Origin: Kitasatospora cinereorecta
Lineage (GTDB): Bacteria; Actinomycetota; Actinomycetes; Streptomycetales; Streptomycetaceae
Direction of reading: 5' to 3'
Assembly (NCBI RefSeq): GCF_024172095.1
Contig: NZ_JAMZDX010000004.1
Location: 496,001 to 560,000, forward strand
DNA length: 64,000 nt
Below are positions 18,332 to 26,765 of this stretch, one piece after another (within the stretch, counting starts at the first letter, position 1; each line of letters begins with the position of its first letter). The notes below the pieces were generated by a model that worked only from the letters and a program-made list of their open reading frames with translations, was not told the DNA's origin and ran no database searches. A program made the position numbers and the translations under genes.

Positions 18332-18802
18332 TCAGTCCGCCGCGTTGCGGTCCGGCCCCGCCTCGGCGTCCCGGCGGTCCAGAGCCTCGGCGATGGTGGG
18401 GTGCCTGGCGCGGAGCCGGTCCCGGAGCGACTGCGCCGGCTCGTCCGCTTCCGCCCCCGGATCGGCGTGCGCCACACCGGTTCCACGCAACTGCGCCACC
18501 TCCGCTTCCAGGTCGGCCACCCGCGTCTCCAGGAGCTGCACGTCCCGGGTCGCGTCCCGGTATCCCTCGCGGTGGCGCCTGGCGACGTCCGTGAGGGTGT
18601 CCACCCGGTCCGCGAAGGCGTCGCGTTCGGCGGCGATCGGCTGGACGACGTGGCCGGCGACGACCGCCGCGATCCAGTCGACCCACTGGTTGATGCGCTC
18701 GGCGCCCGCCGCGCCGATCAGTTGGGCGTCCTGGAGGCCGTTGAGCATCGCCGGTCGGATGGCATCGGCGATGCGCTGCTGCGGGCCGGACTGCTCGGTC
18801 AC
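18332..18802 (-). CDS. Small coiled-coil protein of unknown function
   Basis: A 156-aa protein from GTG 18802, with AGGAG 5 nt upstream. There is a short helical N-terminal region (GLQDAQLIGAAGAERINQWVDWIAAVV), then a predicted coiled coil of roughly 50 residues with heptad-like Leu/Val spacing (TRDVQLLETRVADLEAEVAQLRG), then a polar tail. There is no signal peptide or enzyme motif. The gene lies 134 nt upstream of the GMC gene on the same strand, and whether it is cotranscribed is unclear. Function not recognised. Confidence 0.7.
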   Translation of the reverse strand: MTEQSGPQQRIADAIRPAMLNGLQDAQLIGAAGAERINQWVDWIAAVVAGHVVQPIAAERDAFADRVDTLTDVARRHREGYRDATRDVQLLETRVADLEAEVAQLRGTGVAHADPGAEADEPAQSLRDRLRARHPTIAEALDRRDAEAGPDRNAAD

Positions 18803-19039
18803 AGCTGCTCCTCGATGACGAATCGGACGGTGTCGGGAAGCGATCTTCCCATGCGCCGGCCCGCCGGGTCCGAACGGCACTCGTACCACCAGCGTCACGC
18901 CGTCCCGCGCGGCCCGCGAACCGGCCGCTCCGCCCACGGCACGGTGATCGGCGTCGGTGGATTGGCAACCGCCGCCCCGGTCGGACGACCATGGTGGTGT
19001 ACGCACTGCCGCCGCAGTCGACCGGAGGAGTTGAACCGG

Positions 19040-19582
19040 ATGGCCGCCACCTCCGCCCTGGTCCCGCTCGGGACACCGGCGCCGGACTTCTCGCTGCCCG
19101 CGATCGACGGCCGGGTCGTGGCCCGGGACGACTTCGCCGCCGCACCGGCCCTGCTGGTGGCCTTCCTGTGCAACCACTGCCCGTACGTACGGCACGTCGA
19201 GCAGGTCTTCGGCGAGCTGGTCGGCGAGTTCCCGGACCTCGCGGTCGTCGGGATCTGCAGCAACAGCCCGGCCGTCGCGCCCGCCGACGACACCGCCGGG
19301 CTGCGCGCCCAGGTCACCCGCACGGGGTGGGTCTTCCCGTATCTCGTCGACCTCGACCAGTCCGTCGGCCGGGCGTACGGGGCTGCTTGCACACCGGACT
19401 TCTTCCTCTACGACGCCCGGCGCGCGCTGGCCTACCGGGGCGCGATGGACGACTCGACTCCCGGCAACGGGAAGCCGGTCACCGGCAGCCTGCTGCGGCA
19501 GGCCATCGGCCTGGTCCTGGCCGGCCGGCCCGTCCCGGAACCGCACCGGCCGAGCATGGGGTGCTCGATCAAGTGGGCGTGA
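19040..19582 (+). CDS. Thioredoxin-fold (AhpC/TSA-like) redox protein
   Basis: A 180-aa cytoplasmic protein with PAPDFSLPAIDGRVV and a CxxC in LLVAFLCNHCPYVRHVEQVF. It is followed by ICSNSPAVAPADD and a C-terminal MGCSIKW, the pattern of the alkyl hydroperoxide reductase/thiol-disulfide family seen in many actinobacteria. ATG 19040 is set by GGAGGAG (19024-19030) 9 nt upstream. A role as thiol peroxidase or disulfide reductase is likely. It is a single gene. Confidence 0.88.
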   Translation: MAATSALVPLGTPAPDFSLPAIDGRVVARDDFAAAPALLVAFLCNHCPYVRHVEQVFGELVGEFPDLAVVGICSNSPAVAPADDTAGLRAQVTRTGWVFPYLVDLDQSVGRAYGAACTPDFFLYDARRALAYRGAMDDSTPGNGKPVTGSLLRQAIGLVLAGRPVPEPHRPSMGCSIKWA

Positions 19583-19659
19583 CGGACACTCTGTCGGTGT
19601 CGGTGGTCGGCCGCTCCACATCCCGGTGGTGAGCCTGCTGGGAGGTGCTCATCGCGGGT

Positions 19660-22551
19660 TCACCGCCGGCGCACTGCCTCGACGACGGTCTCGGGAACGC
19701 CGAGCAGGCGCAGCACGGCCGGGGCGTCGTGGCCCACCTCGGTCGCGGTGTCGGCGGCCGCCCGGTAGCGGGTCCGGGCGGTGAGGTGGTCTCCTCGCAG
19801 TTCGGCGACGCGGGCGAGTCCGGCGAGCGTGCGCACCCGGTTGCCGAGGGCCTTGATCCAGTGCGGGTCGATCCGGTCCAGCGCCTCGGAGTACAGCCGT
19901 TGCGCCGCGCCCAGGTCGCCTTCCGCCAACGCGAGGTCGGCCTGCCCGCGCAGGGCGGCCGCGAGACCGTCGGGGCTGCCGGCGCCGACGGCCAGCTCGG
20001 CCGCTCGCGCGTAGTCGGCACCGGCCGCCGCGGGGTTGTCGGCGGCGAACTGGTCACCCCGGTTGACCAGGAGGTCGGCGGCGTCCTCCAGGGCTCCGAG
20101 CTCTTCGGCCAGGGCGAGGGCCCGGTCGGTCAGCGCGACCGCCTCCGCCCGGTCGCCTCGGCCGGCCGCCACTCCGGCGAGCAGGTCCAGGGCCAGTGCG
20201 GCTCCCCAGCGGTCGCCGAGTTCGCCGAACGCGTCGGCGGCCAGGGCGAAGGCGCGCTCGGCTCCCGGGGTGTCGCCGGCACCGAGGAAGCCGAATCCCG
20301 ACACGTACCCGGCGACCGCCCGGGCCCACGGCTCGGGGCAGTCGCGCTGGGCCGAGACCAGCTCGAACGCGCTCTGCCGGTCCCGGGCCTCGGCCTGGCC
20401 GGCGCTGCGCAACATCCACACCAGCAGCGCGACCGGGTACCGGCCCGCCCGGTCACCCGGCCAGGCATCGGCCAGCGCCTGTTCGGCCGCGGCACGGTGC
20501 TGCTGCCAGAGCGGCCGCCCGGCGCTGCCGGACGCCGCGAGCAGCACGCACACGGCGTACTCCTCACCGTGCCCGGGTGGGGGCCGGTCACCGATCGTCC
20601 GCAGCAGCGCGCAGGCGTGGGCCGCCACTGACGCCGAGGCGCCCCGGATCCACAGGTAGGCCGAGGCCGAGGAGAGCAACTCCAGGGCCGTCTCCACCTC
20701 CTGCGCCGCGACGGCCCGACGTACCGCCGCCAGGAGGTCGTCGTGCACGGCGGAGACGACCGGCAGCCAGGTCAGCTGCTCGGCCGCGCGCAGGTGTGGG
20801 TCGGCGCTGCGGACGAGCTGCCGGACGTACCGGGCGTGGGCGCGGCCGGCCTCGTCCTGCTCGCCCGCCGCCGCCAGCTGTTCGGCGGCGAAGGTCCGGA
20901 TCGTCTCCAGCATCCGGTACCGACCGCGGCCGGCCTGAAGGAAGGACTTGTCCGCCAGCGATTCCAGCGTGTCGTCGTCGGCGTCGCACACCTGCGTCGC
21001 CGCCTCGGCCGACGCATCGCCGGCGAAGACCGCGAACCGCTGGGCGGCCCGCCGTTCGGGTTCGGAGAGCAGGTCCCAGCCCCAGGCGACCACCGAGCGC
21101 AGGGTCCGGTGGCGCTGGTCGGCCGTACGGGCGCCGCGCGCGGCGATCCCGAGCACGTCGTCCAGCCGCTCGGCGAGGTCGGCGACCTCCAGCGTGCGCA
21201 GCCGGGCCGCGGTCAGTTCGATGGCGAGCGGCAGGCCGTCCAGCGCCGTGCAGATCCTCCGCAGGAGGGCGGGATCGGCGGCGAAGCCGCGCCGCACGGC
21301 GGCGGCCCGCTCGGTGAACAGCCGTACCGCCGCGTCCTCGTCGAGCGGCCCGACCTGCTGCAGGCTCTCGCCGATGAGACCGAGCGGCTCGCGGCTGGTG
21401 GCCAGGACGCGCAGCCGCGGGCAGGCCGCCAGCAGCCGCGCCACCAGCGCGGCGGCCTCCTCGACCAGGTGCTCGCAGTTGTCCAGGACGAGCAGCAGCA
21501 ACCGGTCCGACAGCGCCGTGATCAGGCGGTCGAGCGGTGCCCGCGCACCGTCCAGGTGGAGCCCGCTCCCCCGCAGGCCGAGCGCGTCCAGCAGTAGCTG
21601 CGGCAGTGCGGCGCCGTCGCGCAGCGGGGCCAGTTCGACGAAGCACACCTCGTCGGCGACGCCATCGGCGAGCTCGACGGCCAGCCGGGTCTTCCCGACG
21701 CCGCCGGGGCCGACCAGGGTGACCAGGCGGGCCGCGCGCAGCAGCTCCGCGGTCTCCTCCACCTCCTCGGCGCGGCCCACGAAGGAGGTCAGTTGCGCCG
21801 GCGGAGCAGCCGGCGCCGGCGCCCGGTCGGCGCTCAGCAACTCCCGGTGAAGAGCGGACAGTTCGGCCGAGGGATCGGCGCCGATCTCCTCGGCCAGGTG
21901 GCGCCTGGTCTCCTCGAAGACCACCAGCGCCTCGGCCTGACCGCCCTCGGCGAACAGCGCGCGCATCAGTAGCGCCGCCAGGTGTTCCCGGAGCGGGTGG
22001 CGGCCGACGAGTTCCCGCAGTTCCGGGACGGCCGCGCGGTGCTCGCCGAGGCGGAGCGCTCCCTCGAACCGGTCCTCCAGCGCTGCGAGCCGCAGCTCCT
22101 CCAGCCGTACGGCCGCCGCCCGGGCCGTCTCGCGTTCGGCGACCTCGGCCAGCGCGGGCCCCCGCCACAACTCCAGCGCCTCGGACAGCAGCGCGACCGC
22201 CTCTTCCGCATCGCCGTCCCGCAGTGCGGCGCGCCCCTCGCCGGTCAGCCGCTCGAACCGGCGGGCGTCCACGGCGTCCGGCCCGACCACGATCCGGTAG
22301 CCCGCCCCGGCCCGCTCGATCGCCGCCGCCGGTCCCAGGACCGTCCGCAGCCGGGACACCTGGGACTGCACCGCGTGCGCCGACAGCTCCGTGCCCGGGT
22401 CGACCTCCTCCGCCAGCCGGTCGACGGAGACCACCTCACCGGGGCGGACCAGCAGCAGGGCCAGCAGTGCCCGGCGGGCCGGCCCTCCGAGCGGCACCTC
22501 GGCCCCGTCGTCGCGCCACGCCTTGGTCTCTCCGAGGATTCCGAACCGCAT
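19660..22551 (-). CDS. AfsR/SARP-like regulator: wHTH + BTAD + NB-ARC ATPase + TPR
   Basis: A 963-aa regulator. The N-terminal OmpR-like winged helix (MRFGILGETKAWRDDG to about 90) is followed by a bacterial transcriptional activation domain (to about 250). An NB-ARC STAND ATPase follows, with Walker A GPGGVGKTR, Walker B LLLVLDNCEHLV and GLPLAIELTAARLRTLE. The C-terminus is a long TPR-like helical region. These proteins use ATP-dependent assembly to activate promoters, often for secondary metabolism. No biosynthetic cluster adjoins it here, so a global or local role cannot be decided. It lies 47 nt downstream of the SDR gene on the same strand. Confidence 0.92.
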   Translation of the reverse strand: MRFGILGETKAWRDDGAEVPLGGPARRALLALLLVRPGEVVSVDRLAEEVDPGTELSAHAVQSQVSRLRTVLGPAAAIERAGAGYRIVVGPDAVDARRFERLTGEGRAALRDGDAEEAVALLSEALELWRGPALAEVAERETARAAAVRLEELRLAALEDRFEGALRLGEHRAAVPELRELVGRHPLREHLAALLMRALFAEGGQAEALVVFEETRRHLAEEIGADPSAELSALHRELLSADRAPAPAAPPAQLTSFVGRAEEVEETAELLRAARLVTLVGPGGVGKTRLAVELADGVADEVCFVELAPLRDGAALPQLLLDALGLRGSGLHLDGARAPLDRLITALSDRLLLLVLDNCEHLVEEAAALVARLLAACPRLRVLATSREPLGLIGESLQQVGPLDEDAAVRLFTERAAAVRRGFAADPALLRRICTALDGLPLAIELTAARLRTLEVADLAERLDDVLGIAARGARTADQRHRTLRSVVAWGWDLLSEPERRAAQRFAVFAGDASAEAATQVCDADDDTLESLADKSFLQAGRGRYRMLETIRTFAAEQLAAAGEQDEAGRAHARYVRQLVRSADPHLRAAEQLTWLPVVSAVHDDLLAAVRRAVAAQEVETALELLSSASAYLWIRGASASVAAHACALLRTIGDRPPPGHGEEYAVCVLLAASGSAGRPLWQQHRAAAEQALADAWPGDRAGRYPVALLVWMLRSAGQAEARDRQSAFELVSAQRDCPEPWARAVAGYVSGFGFLGAGDTPGAERAFALAADAFGELGDRWGAALALDLLAGVAAGRGDRAEAVALTDRALALAEELGALEDAADLLVNRGDQFAADNPAAAGADYARAAELAVGAGSPDGLAAALRGQADLALAEGDLGAAQRLYSEALDRIDPHWIKALGNRVRTLAGLARVAELRGDHLTARTRYRAAADTATEVGHDAPAVLRLLGVPETVVEAVRRR

Positions 22552-22598
22552 GGAGGTGATTGTCCCTCAGATGCTCATCGGATGTGCCTCGGAGTTGA

Positions 22599-23378
22599 TC
22601 ACGCCGGCACGATGGGGCCGAGGTAGGTGCCGCCCGACACGTCGACCGTCTGGCCGGTCACCCATCGCCCCTGCGGGCCGGCCAGGAAGCCGACGACGTC
22701 GGCGACGTCCTCCGGCTCGCCGAGCCGGCCCAGCGCGGTGATGGACTCGAGCCCCGCGACCACCTCCGGAATCGCGGTGTGACCCGCCGTCATGTCGGTC
22801 CGCACCGCCCCGGGGGCCACCGTGTTCACCGTGATCCCCCGCCGGCCGAGCTCGTTGGCCAGCGACGGCGCCATCGCCTCCAGCGCCGCCTTGCTGACCG
22901 TGTACGCGATCTGGGTGGAGACCGCGAACCGGCTGGCCGTCGAGCCCATGTTGATGATGCGGCCACCGTCGTTGAGCAGCGGCAGCGCCCGCTTGATGAC
23001 GAAGAACGGCGTGCTGACGTTGACCGCCAGCAGTGCGGCGAACTCCTCCTCGGTGACCTGCCCGATCGAACTGCCGGAGATGATGCCCGCGTTGTTGACC
23101 AGGACGTCCAGGCCGTCCACCCCGTGTGCGGCCAGCCCCGCGGTCAACCCCTCGAACAGCCGGTCCAGCGCGCCGCTCTCGCCGAAGCGGGCCCGGACGG
23201 CGAACGCCCGGCCACCCGCGGCCTCGATCCGCGCCACGGTCTCCTTGGCGGCGTCGTCGTTGCCGCCGTAGTGTACGGCGACCAGGGCACCTTCCGCGGC
23301 CAGCCGCAGCGCGACCGCCCGGCCGATCCCCCGCGATCCGCCGGTCACCAGCGCCGCCTTGCCGGTCAGCTCGCCCAT
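22599..23378 (-). CDS. Short-chain dehydrogenase/reductase
   Basis: A 259-aa classical SDR. The NAD(P)-binding motif is TGGSRGIGRAVALRL, followed by VNNAG, Ser in NMGSTASR, and the catalytic YxxxK in QIAYTVSKAAL. GAGGGAG precedes the ATG. A basic residue (R15 in GGSRGIG) suggests NADPH. Closest in pattern to ketoreductases and sugar-alcohol dehydrogenases; the substrate is unknown. Confidence 0.9.
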   Translation of the reverse strand: MGELTGKAALVTGGSRGIGRAVALRLAAEGALVAVHYGGNDDAAKETVARIEAAGGRAFAVRARFGESGALDRLFEGLTAGLAAHGVDGLDVLVNNAGIISGSSIGQVTEEEFAALLAVNVSTPFFVIKRALPLLNDGGRIINMGSTASRFAVSTQIAYTVSKAALEAMAPSLANELGRRGITVNTVAPGAVRTDMTAGHTAIPEVVAGLESITALGRLGEPEDVADVVGFLAGPQGRWVTGQTVDVSGGTYLGPIVPA

Positions 23379-23701
23379 GATCGTGCTCCCTCTGTCGTGG
23401 CCGGCCCCTCGGCGGTTCCGGCGATGACCGGAGACTGCCGACCACCGCTCACCGCGCCCTCACCGCCGGCTCACCGCCCACCGAGGACCGCCGGTCCCGG
23501 CCGCCGACCGGCCCGGTCCGCGGCTCCTCGACGCTACGACGCCGATCAGGCCGTTCGGCTTGGCCTCGAAGGCCCGCCACCGCACGCGTACGGTGGAGGT
23601 ATGGCCGGACGGGTGCCCGGTGGCAGGCACGGCCGGCTGCCACTGCGGGTGACCGCACGCCGCGGTGCGGTGTCCTGCTCCCAGGACAGGAGGGAGAGGC
23701 C
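23379..23701. other. Intergenic region between divergent SDR and DUF899 genes
   Basis: 323 bp without a gene. It should contain both divergent promoters. A hairpin-like inverted repeat CCACCG...CGGTGG spans 23577-23596. No convincing -35/-10 pair was found by eye, and no other feature is seen. Confidence 0.5.
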
Positions 23702-24436
23702 ATGCCCGAGCACAGCATCGGCACGCAGGAGGAATTCGAGGCGGCCCGGAAGGAGCTGCTTGCGGAGGAGAAGAAGCTCACCCGACGAAGCGACGAGCTC
23801 GCGCGCAAGCGGCGGGAGCTTCCGTGGGTGCCGGTCGACAAGGACTACCGCTTCGAGACCGGGGGCGGGACCAAGTCGCTCGCGGACCTCTTCGACGGGC
23901 GCTCGCAGCTGCTGGTCTACCACTTCATGTTCGGCCCGCCGTACGAGGCCGGGTGCCCGGTCTGCTCCTCGATCGCGGACACCCTCAGCCCCAACGCGGT
24001 CCACCTGAAGGCCCGTGACGTCACGCTGATCTGCTCCTCTCGGGCGCCGATCGACAAGCTCCTCGCCTACCGGGAGCGGATGGGCTGGCGCTTCGACTGG
24101 GTCTCCGCCGCCGGCAGCGACTTCCACCGCGACCTCGGCTTCCAGTACACCGCGGAGGAGCTGGGGCCGTTCCTCGACGGTGACATCCCGCCGACCGTGC
24201 GTCAGATGGCCGAGGCCTGCGGCACCGACGTGCTCGGGTACGTCACCGAGGGGCCCGGACTGAGCGCCTACGCGCTCTCGAACGGCACCGTCCACCGGAC
24301 GTACGTCACCACCGCGCGCGGCCTCGAACCTGCCATGGCCTACTACGGCCTCCTCGATCGGACACCGCTCGGCCGGCACGAGGACGGCGAGGAGACCCAC
24401 TGGCTGCGCCGCCACGACGAGTACGGGACGACCTGA
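23702..24436 (+). CDS. DUF899 family thioredoxin-fold protein
   Basis: A 244-aa protein with the DUF899 pattern: N-terminal helical EEFEAARKELLAEEKKLTRRSDELARKRRELPWV, then YRFETGGGTKSLADLFDGRSQLLVYHFMFGP, then a Cys pair in GCPVCSSIAD. It has the thioredoxin-like fold, and its function is uncharacterised. GGAGGGAGAGG lies immediately before the ATG. A short degenerate copy of its C-terminal part (about 34 codons) is present at 51919-52021 in the same orientation. Confidence 0.88.
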   Translation: MPEHSIGTQEEFEAARKELLAEEKKLTRRSDELARKRRELPWVPVDKDYRFETGGGTKSLADLFDGRSQLLVYHFMFGPPYEAGCPVCSSIADTLSPNAVHLKARDVTLICSSRAPIDKLLAYRERMGWRFDWVSAAGSDFHRDLGFQYTAEELGPFLDGDIPPTVRQMAEACGTDVLGYVTEGPGLSAYALSNGTVHRTYVTTARGLEPAMAYYGLLDRTPLGRHEDGEETHWLRRHDEYGTT

Positions 24437-24489
24437 CACCGGCGGCATGCCGGGGATCGGACGGCCCGTCCCCCGCATGCCGCCGGGTG
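24437..24489. terminator. Bidirectional terminator between DUF899 and ABC permease genes
   Basis: CCGGCGGCATGC (24439-24450) and GCATGCCGCCGG (24475-24486) form a perfect 12-bp stem with a 24-nt loop. It starts at the base after the DUF899 stop and separates two convergent genes. Confidence 0.75.
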
Positions 24490-24534
24490 ATCACACGATC
24501 GTCGCACCTACGGGCTGCGCCGCCCCGGCGGTCG

Positions 24535-25449
24535 TCATTTCACGGATCCGGCCATCGCTCCCTGGACGAAGAACCGCTGGAAGCAGAGGAAGACCACGAC
24601 AGGGACCAGGAGCGACAGGAACGCACCGGGCGCGAGGATGTCCATGTTGCTGCCGAACTGCCGCATCTGGGACTGCAGGTAGACGGTCAGCGGCTGCGAG
24701 TCGTTGCCGGCGAAGATCAGCGCGACCAGCATGTCGTTCCAGACCCACAGGAATTGGAAGATGCACAGCGAGGCGACGGCCGGGGCTGCGAGCGGCAGGG
24801 CGAGGGTGCGGAAGATCCGCCACTCCCCGCAGCCGTCCATCCGTGCCGCTTCCAGAATCTCCGCGGGGATCTCCAGGAAGTGGTTGCGCATCAGGAACAC
24901 CGCGAACGGGAGTCCGTAGCCGACGTGGAACAGCACCACGCCGGGGATGGTGCCGAACAGCCCGACGGCGCCCTCCAGTCTGGCGACCGGGATGAGGCCG
25001 ACCTGGACCGGTACGACCAGCAGCCCGACCACGCCGAGGAAGATGCCGTCCCGGCCGGGGAAGCGCAGCCAGGCGAAGGCGTACCCGGCCCCCGCCGCGA
25101 GGGCGACCGTCAGCAGCGTCGCCGGGACGCTGATGAGCACGGTGTTCCACAGCGCCTTGGGTACGTCCCCGCCGCCGAGCAGCGCGGTGTAGTTCTGCAG
25201 GGTGAGCTGGGCGGGCCGGGTCAGCGCCGTCCACCAGCCGCCGGTCGCGCCGAGCTGCTTGGGCCGCAGCGAGGAGACCAGCAGGCCGACCGTGGGCACC
25301 AGCCAGGCCACGGCCGCGACGATCAGCACGACCTGCACGAGGCCGCTGCTCGTCAGGGAGACCAGTCGGGTGGTGAGCCGTACGGCGGGCCGACCGGTGG
25401 GCGCGGGGGCGGAGGCGGTGGCGGCCGGGGCCGCCTGGGTGGTGGTCAT
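24535..25449 (-). CDS. Carbohydrate ABC importer permease (MalG/AglG-type)
   Basis: A 304-aa inner-membrane permease with about 6 helices. The EAA loop that docks the ATPase is EAARMDGCGEWRIFRTLALPLAAPA. ATG 25449 overlaps the stop of the preceding permease (ATGA). Last gene of the glucosidase, lipoprotein, permease, permease operon. No ATPase is encoded in the operon, so a shared sugar ATPase (MsiK-like in streptomycetes) is expected. It ends at the terminator hairpin at 24437-24489. Confidence 0.92.
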   Translation of the reverse strand: MTTTQAAPAATASAPAPTGRPAVRLTTRLVSLTSSGLVQVVLIVAAVAWLVPTVGLLVSSLRPKQLGATGGWWTALTRPAQLTLQNYTALLGGGDVPKALWNTVLISVPATLLTVALAAGAGYAFAWLRFPGRDGIFLGVVGLLVVPVQVGLIPVARLEGAVGLFGTIPGVVLFHVGYGLPFAVFLMRNHFLEIPAEILEAARMDGCGEWRIFRTLALPLAAPAVASLCIFQFLWVWNDMLVALIFAGNDSQPLTVYLQSQMRQFGSNMDILAPGAFLSLLVPVVVFLCFQRFFVQGAMAGSVK

Positions 25450-26759
25450 GCGCGGCTCCCTCGGAAGCGTCGGACGTTGAGGAGCATCACCGGGACGACC
25501 AGGAGCAGGAGCAGGACGCTGAGTGCGCTGCCGAGGCCCTGGTCGTTGCCGCCGCCGAAGGAGACCAGGTAGAGCCGGAGGGCCAGCACGCCGGCGTCCT
25601 GCTGCACCGGCCCGGGCGCGATGATGTAGACGAGGTCGAAGATCTTCATCACGTTGATGACCATGGTGATGAACACGACGCCGAGGACCGGGGCGAGTTG
25701 GGGAACGGTGATGCGGCGGAAGATCTGCCACTCGCCGGCGCCGTCGATCCGGGCCGCCTCGATGGTCTCGCGGGGCAGGTTGGCCAGGCCGCCGGCGATG
25801 ATGACCATCGCGAAGCCGGCCCAGATCCAGATGTAGGCACCGATGATGGCAGGGGTGACGAGGGCGGGCCCGAGCCAGTCGACTCCGCGGTAGGGAGCGG
25901 CGAAGTCGGCTGCCGGCAGGACCAGCGTGGTCGTGGCGGACGGGGCCGCCGCGAACCGGAAGGTGCCGTCGTCGGCCGTGGTCGTGGTGGCGATCGTCCT
26001 TCCACCGTCCCGGAGTTGGACCTCGATGCCGGGCAAGCCCTGCTTTCCGGGGCCCAGTTGTCCGGGGTGGCCGCCACCGCCCGGGACGAAGTCCAGGAAC
26101 ACCGTGCCGCTGACCCCGTCACCGGCGTCCGGCCGGCGGGCCGTCCGGGCGCCGGCCGGGAGCGTGTCGGGCTGCACGCCGACCAGCGGCAGCAGCACGA
26201 CGTGCGTGGCAGCCGGCGCCGTGACGTCGCCGCTCCCGACCCGGTCGAGGCCGACGCCGGGGCGCGGCCGGGCACCCGGGTAGGACGGCTGGTCGTCGAA
26301 GGTGTCGTGGACCGCGACCGCGGCGGCGTTGAGCACGCCGCGGTGCGGGTCCGCGTCGTACACCGTGCGGAAGATGATGCCGGCGGCGAGGAAGGAGATC
26401 GCCATCGGCATGAAGACGAGCAGCTTGAACGCGGTGGCCCAGCGGACCTTTTCGGTGAGCACCGCGAACACCAGGCCGACCGCGGTCACCAGCGCCGGGG
26501 CGACGGCGACCCAGATCGCGTTGTTGCGCGCGGCGGTGAGGGTGGCGTGGTCGGTGAAGGCGGCGCCGTAGTTGTCGAGCCCGACGAAGCGGTGGCCGGA
26601 GGCGTCGAAGAGGCTTCGCGCCACCGAGTAGCCGATGGGGTAGACGACGAGGGCGCCGAGCAGCAGCAGGGCGGGCAGGACCAGGAGCAGGGCGAGGCCC
26701 CGGTGGCGCCGGAGCGCGCCACCGGAGGCCTGGCCCCTGCGGGGTGAGCGCAGAGACAT
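25446..26759 (-). CDS. Carbohydrate ABC importer permease (MalF/AglF-type) with SdrD_B-like insert
   Basis: A 437-aa permease, well over the usual 290-330. Membrane helices and the EAA loop (EAARIDGAGEWQIFRRITVPQLAP) are normal. Between the second and third helical blocks, residues 150-300 form an extra soluble segment. Its second half (about 216-286) matches the SdrD B/Cna-B type beta-sandwich pattern: GVSGTVFLDF..., GLPGIEVQLRDGGRTIATTT, ADDGTFRFAAAP. By topology it should face outside, in the position of the MalF P2 loop that contacts the binding protein. It is coupled to the next permease by an ATGA overlap, 6 nt after the binding-protein gene. The insert may help dock the lipoprotein or carbohydrate. 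Confidence 0.92.
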   Translation of the reverse strand: MSLRSPRRGQASGGALRRHRGLALLLVLPALLLLGALVVYPIGYSVARSLFDASGHRFVGLDNYGAAFTDHATLTAARNNAIWVAVAPALVTAVGLVFAVLTEKVRWATAFKLLVFMPMAISFLAAGIIFRTVYDADPHRGVLNAAAVAVHDTFDDQPSYPGARPRPGVGLDRVGSGDVTAPAATHVVLLPLVGVQPDTLPAGARTARRPDAGDGVSGTVFLDFVPGGGGHPGQLGPGKQGLPGIEVQLRDGGRTIATTTTADDGTFRFAAAPSATTTLVLPAADFAAPYRGVDWLGPALVTPAIIGAYIWIWAGFAMVIIAGGLANLPRETIEAARIDGAGEWQIFRRITVPQLAPVLGVVFITMVINVMKIFDLVYIIAPGPVQQDAGVLALRLYLVSFGGGNDQGLGSALSVLLLLLVVPVMLLNVRRFRGSRA

Positions 26760-26765
26760 GGCGGA

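Noticed and set aside
19660..22551. SARP-type regulator as marker of a biosynthetic cluster
   Set aside because: No PKS, NRPS, terpene cyclase or other core enzyme adjoins; neighbours are an SDR and a DUF899 gene.
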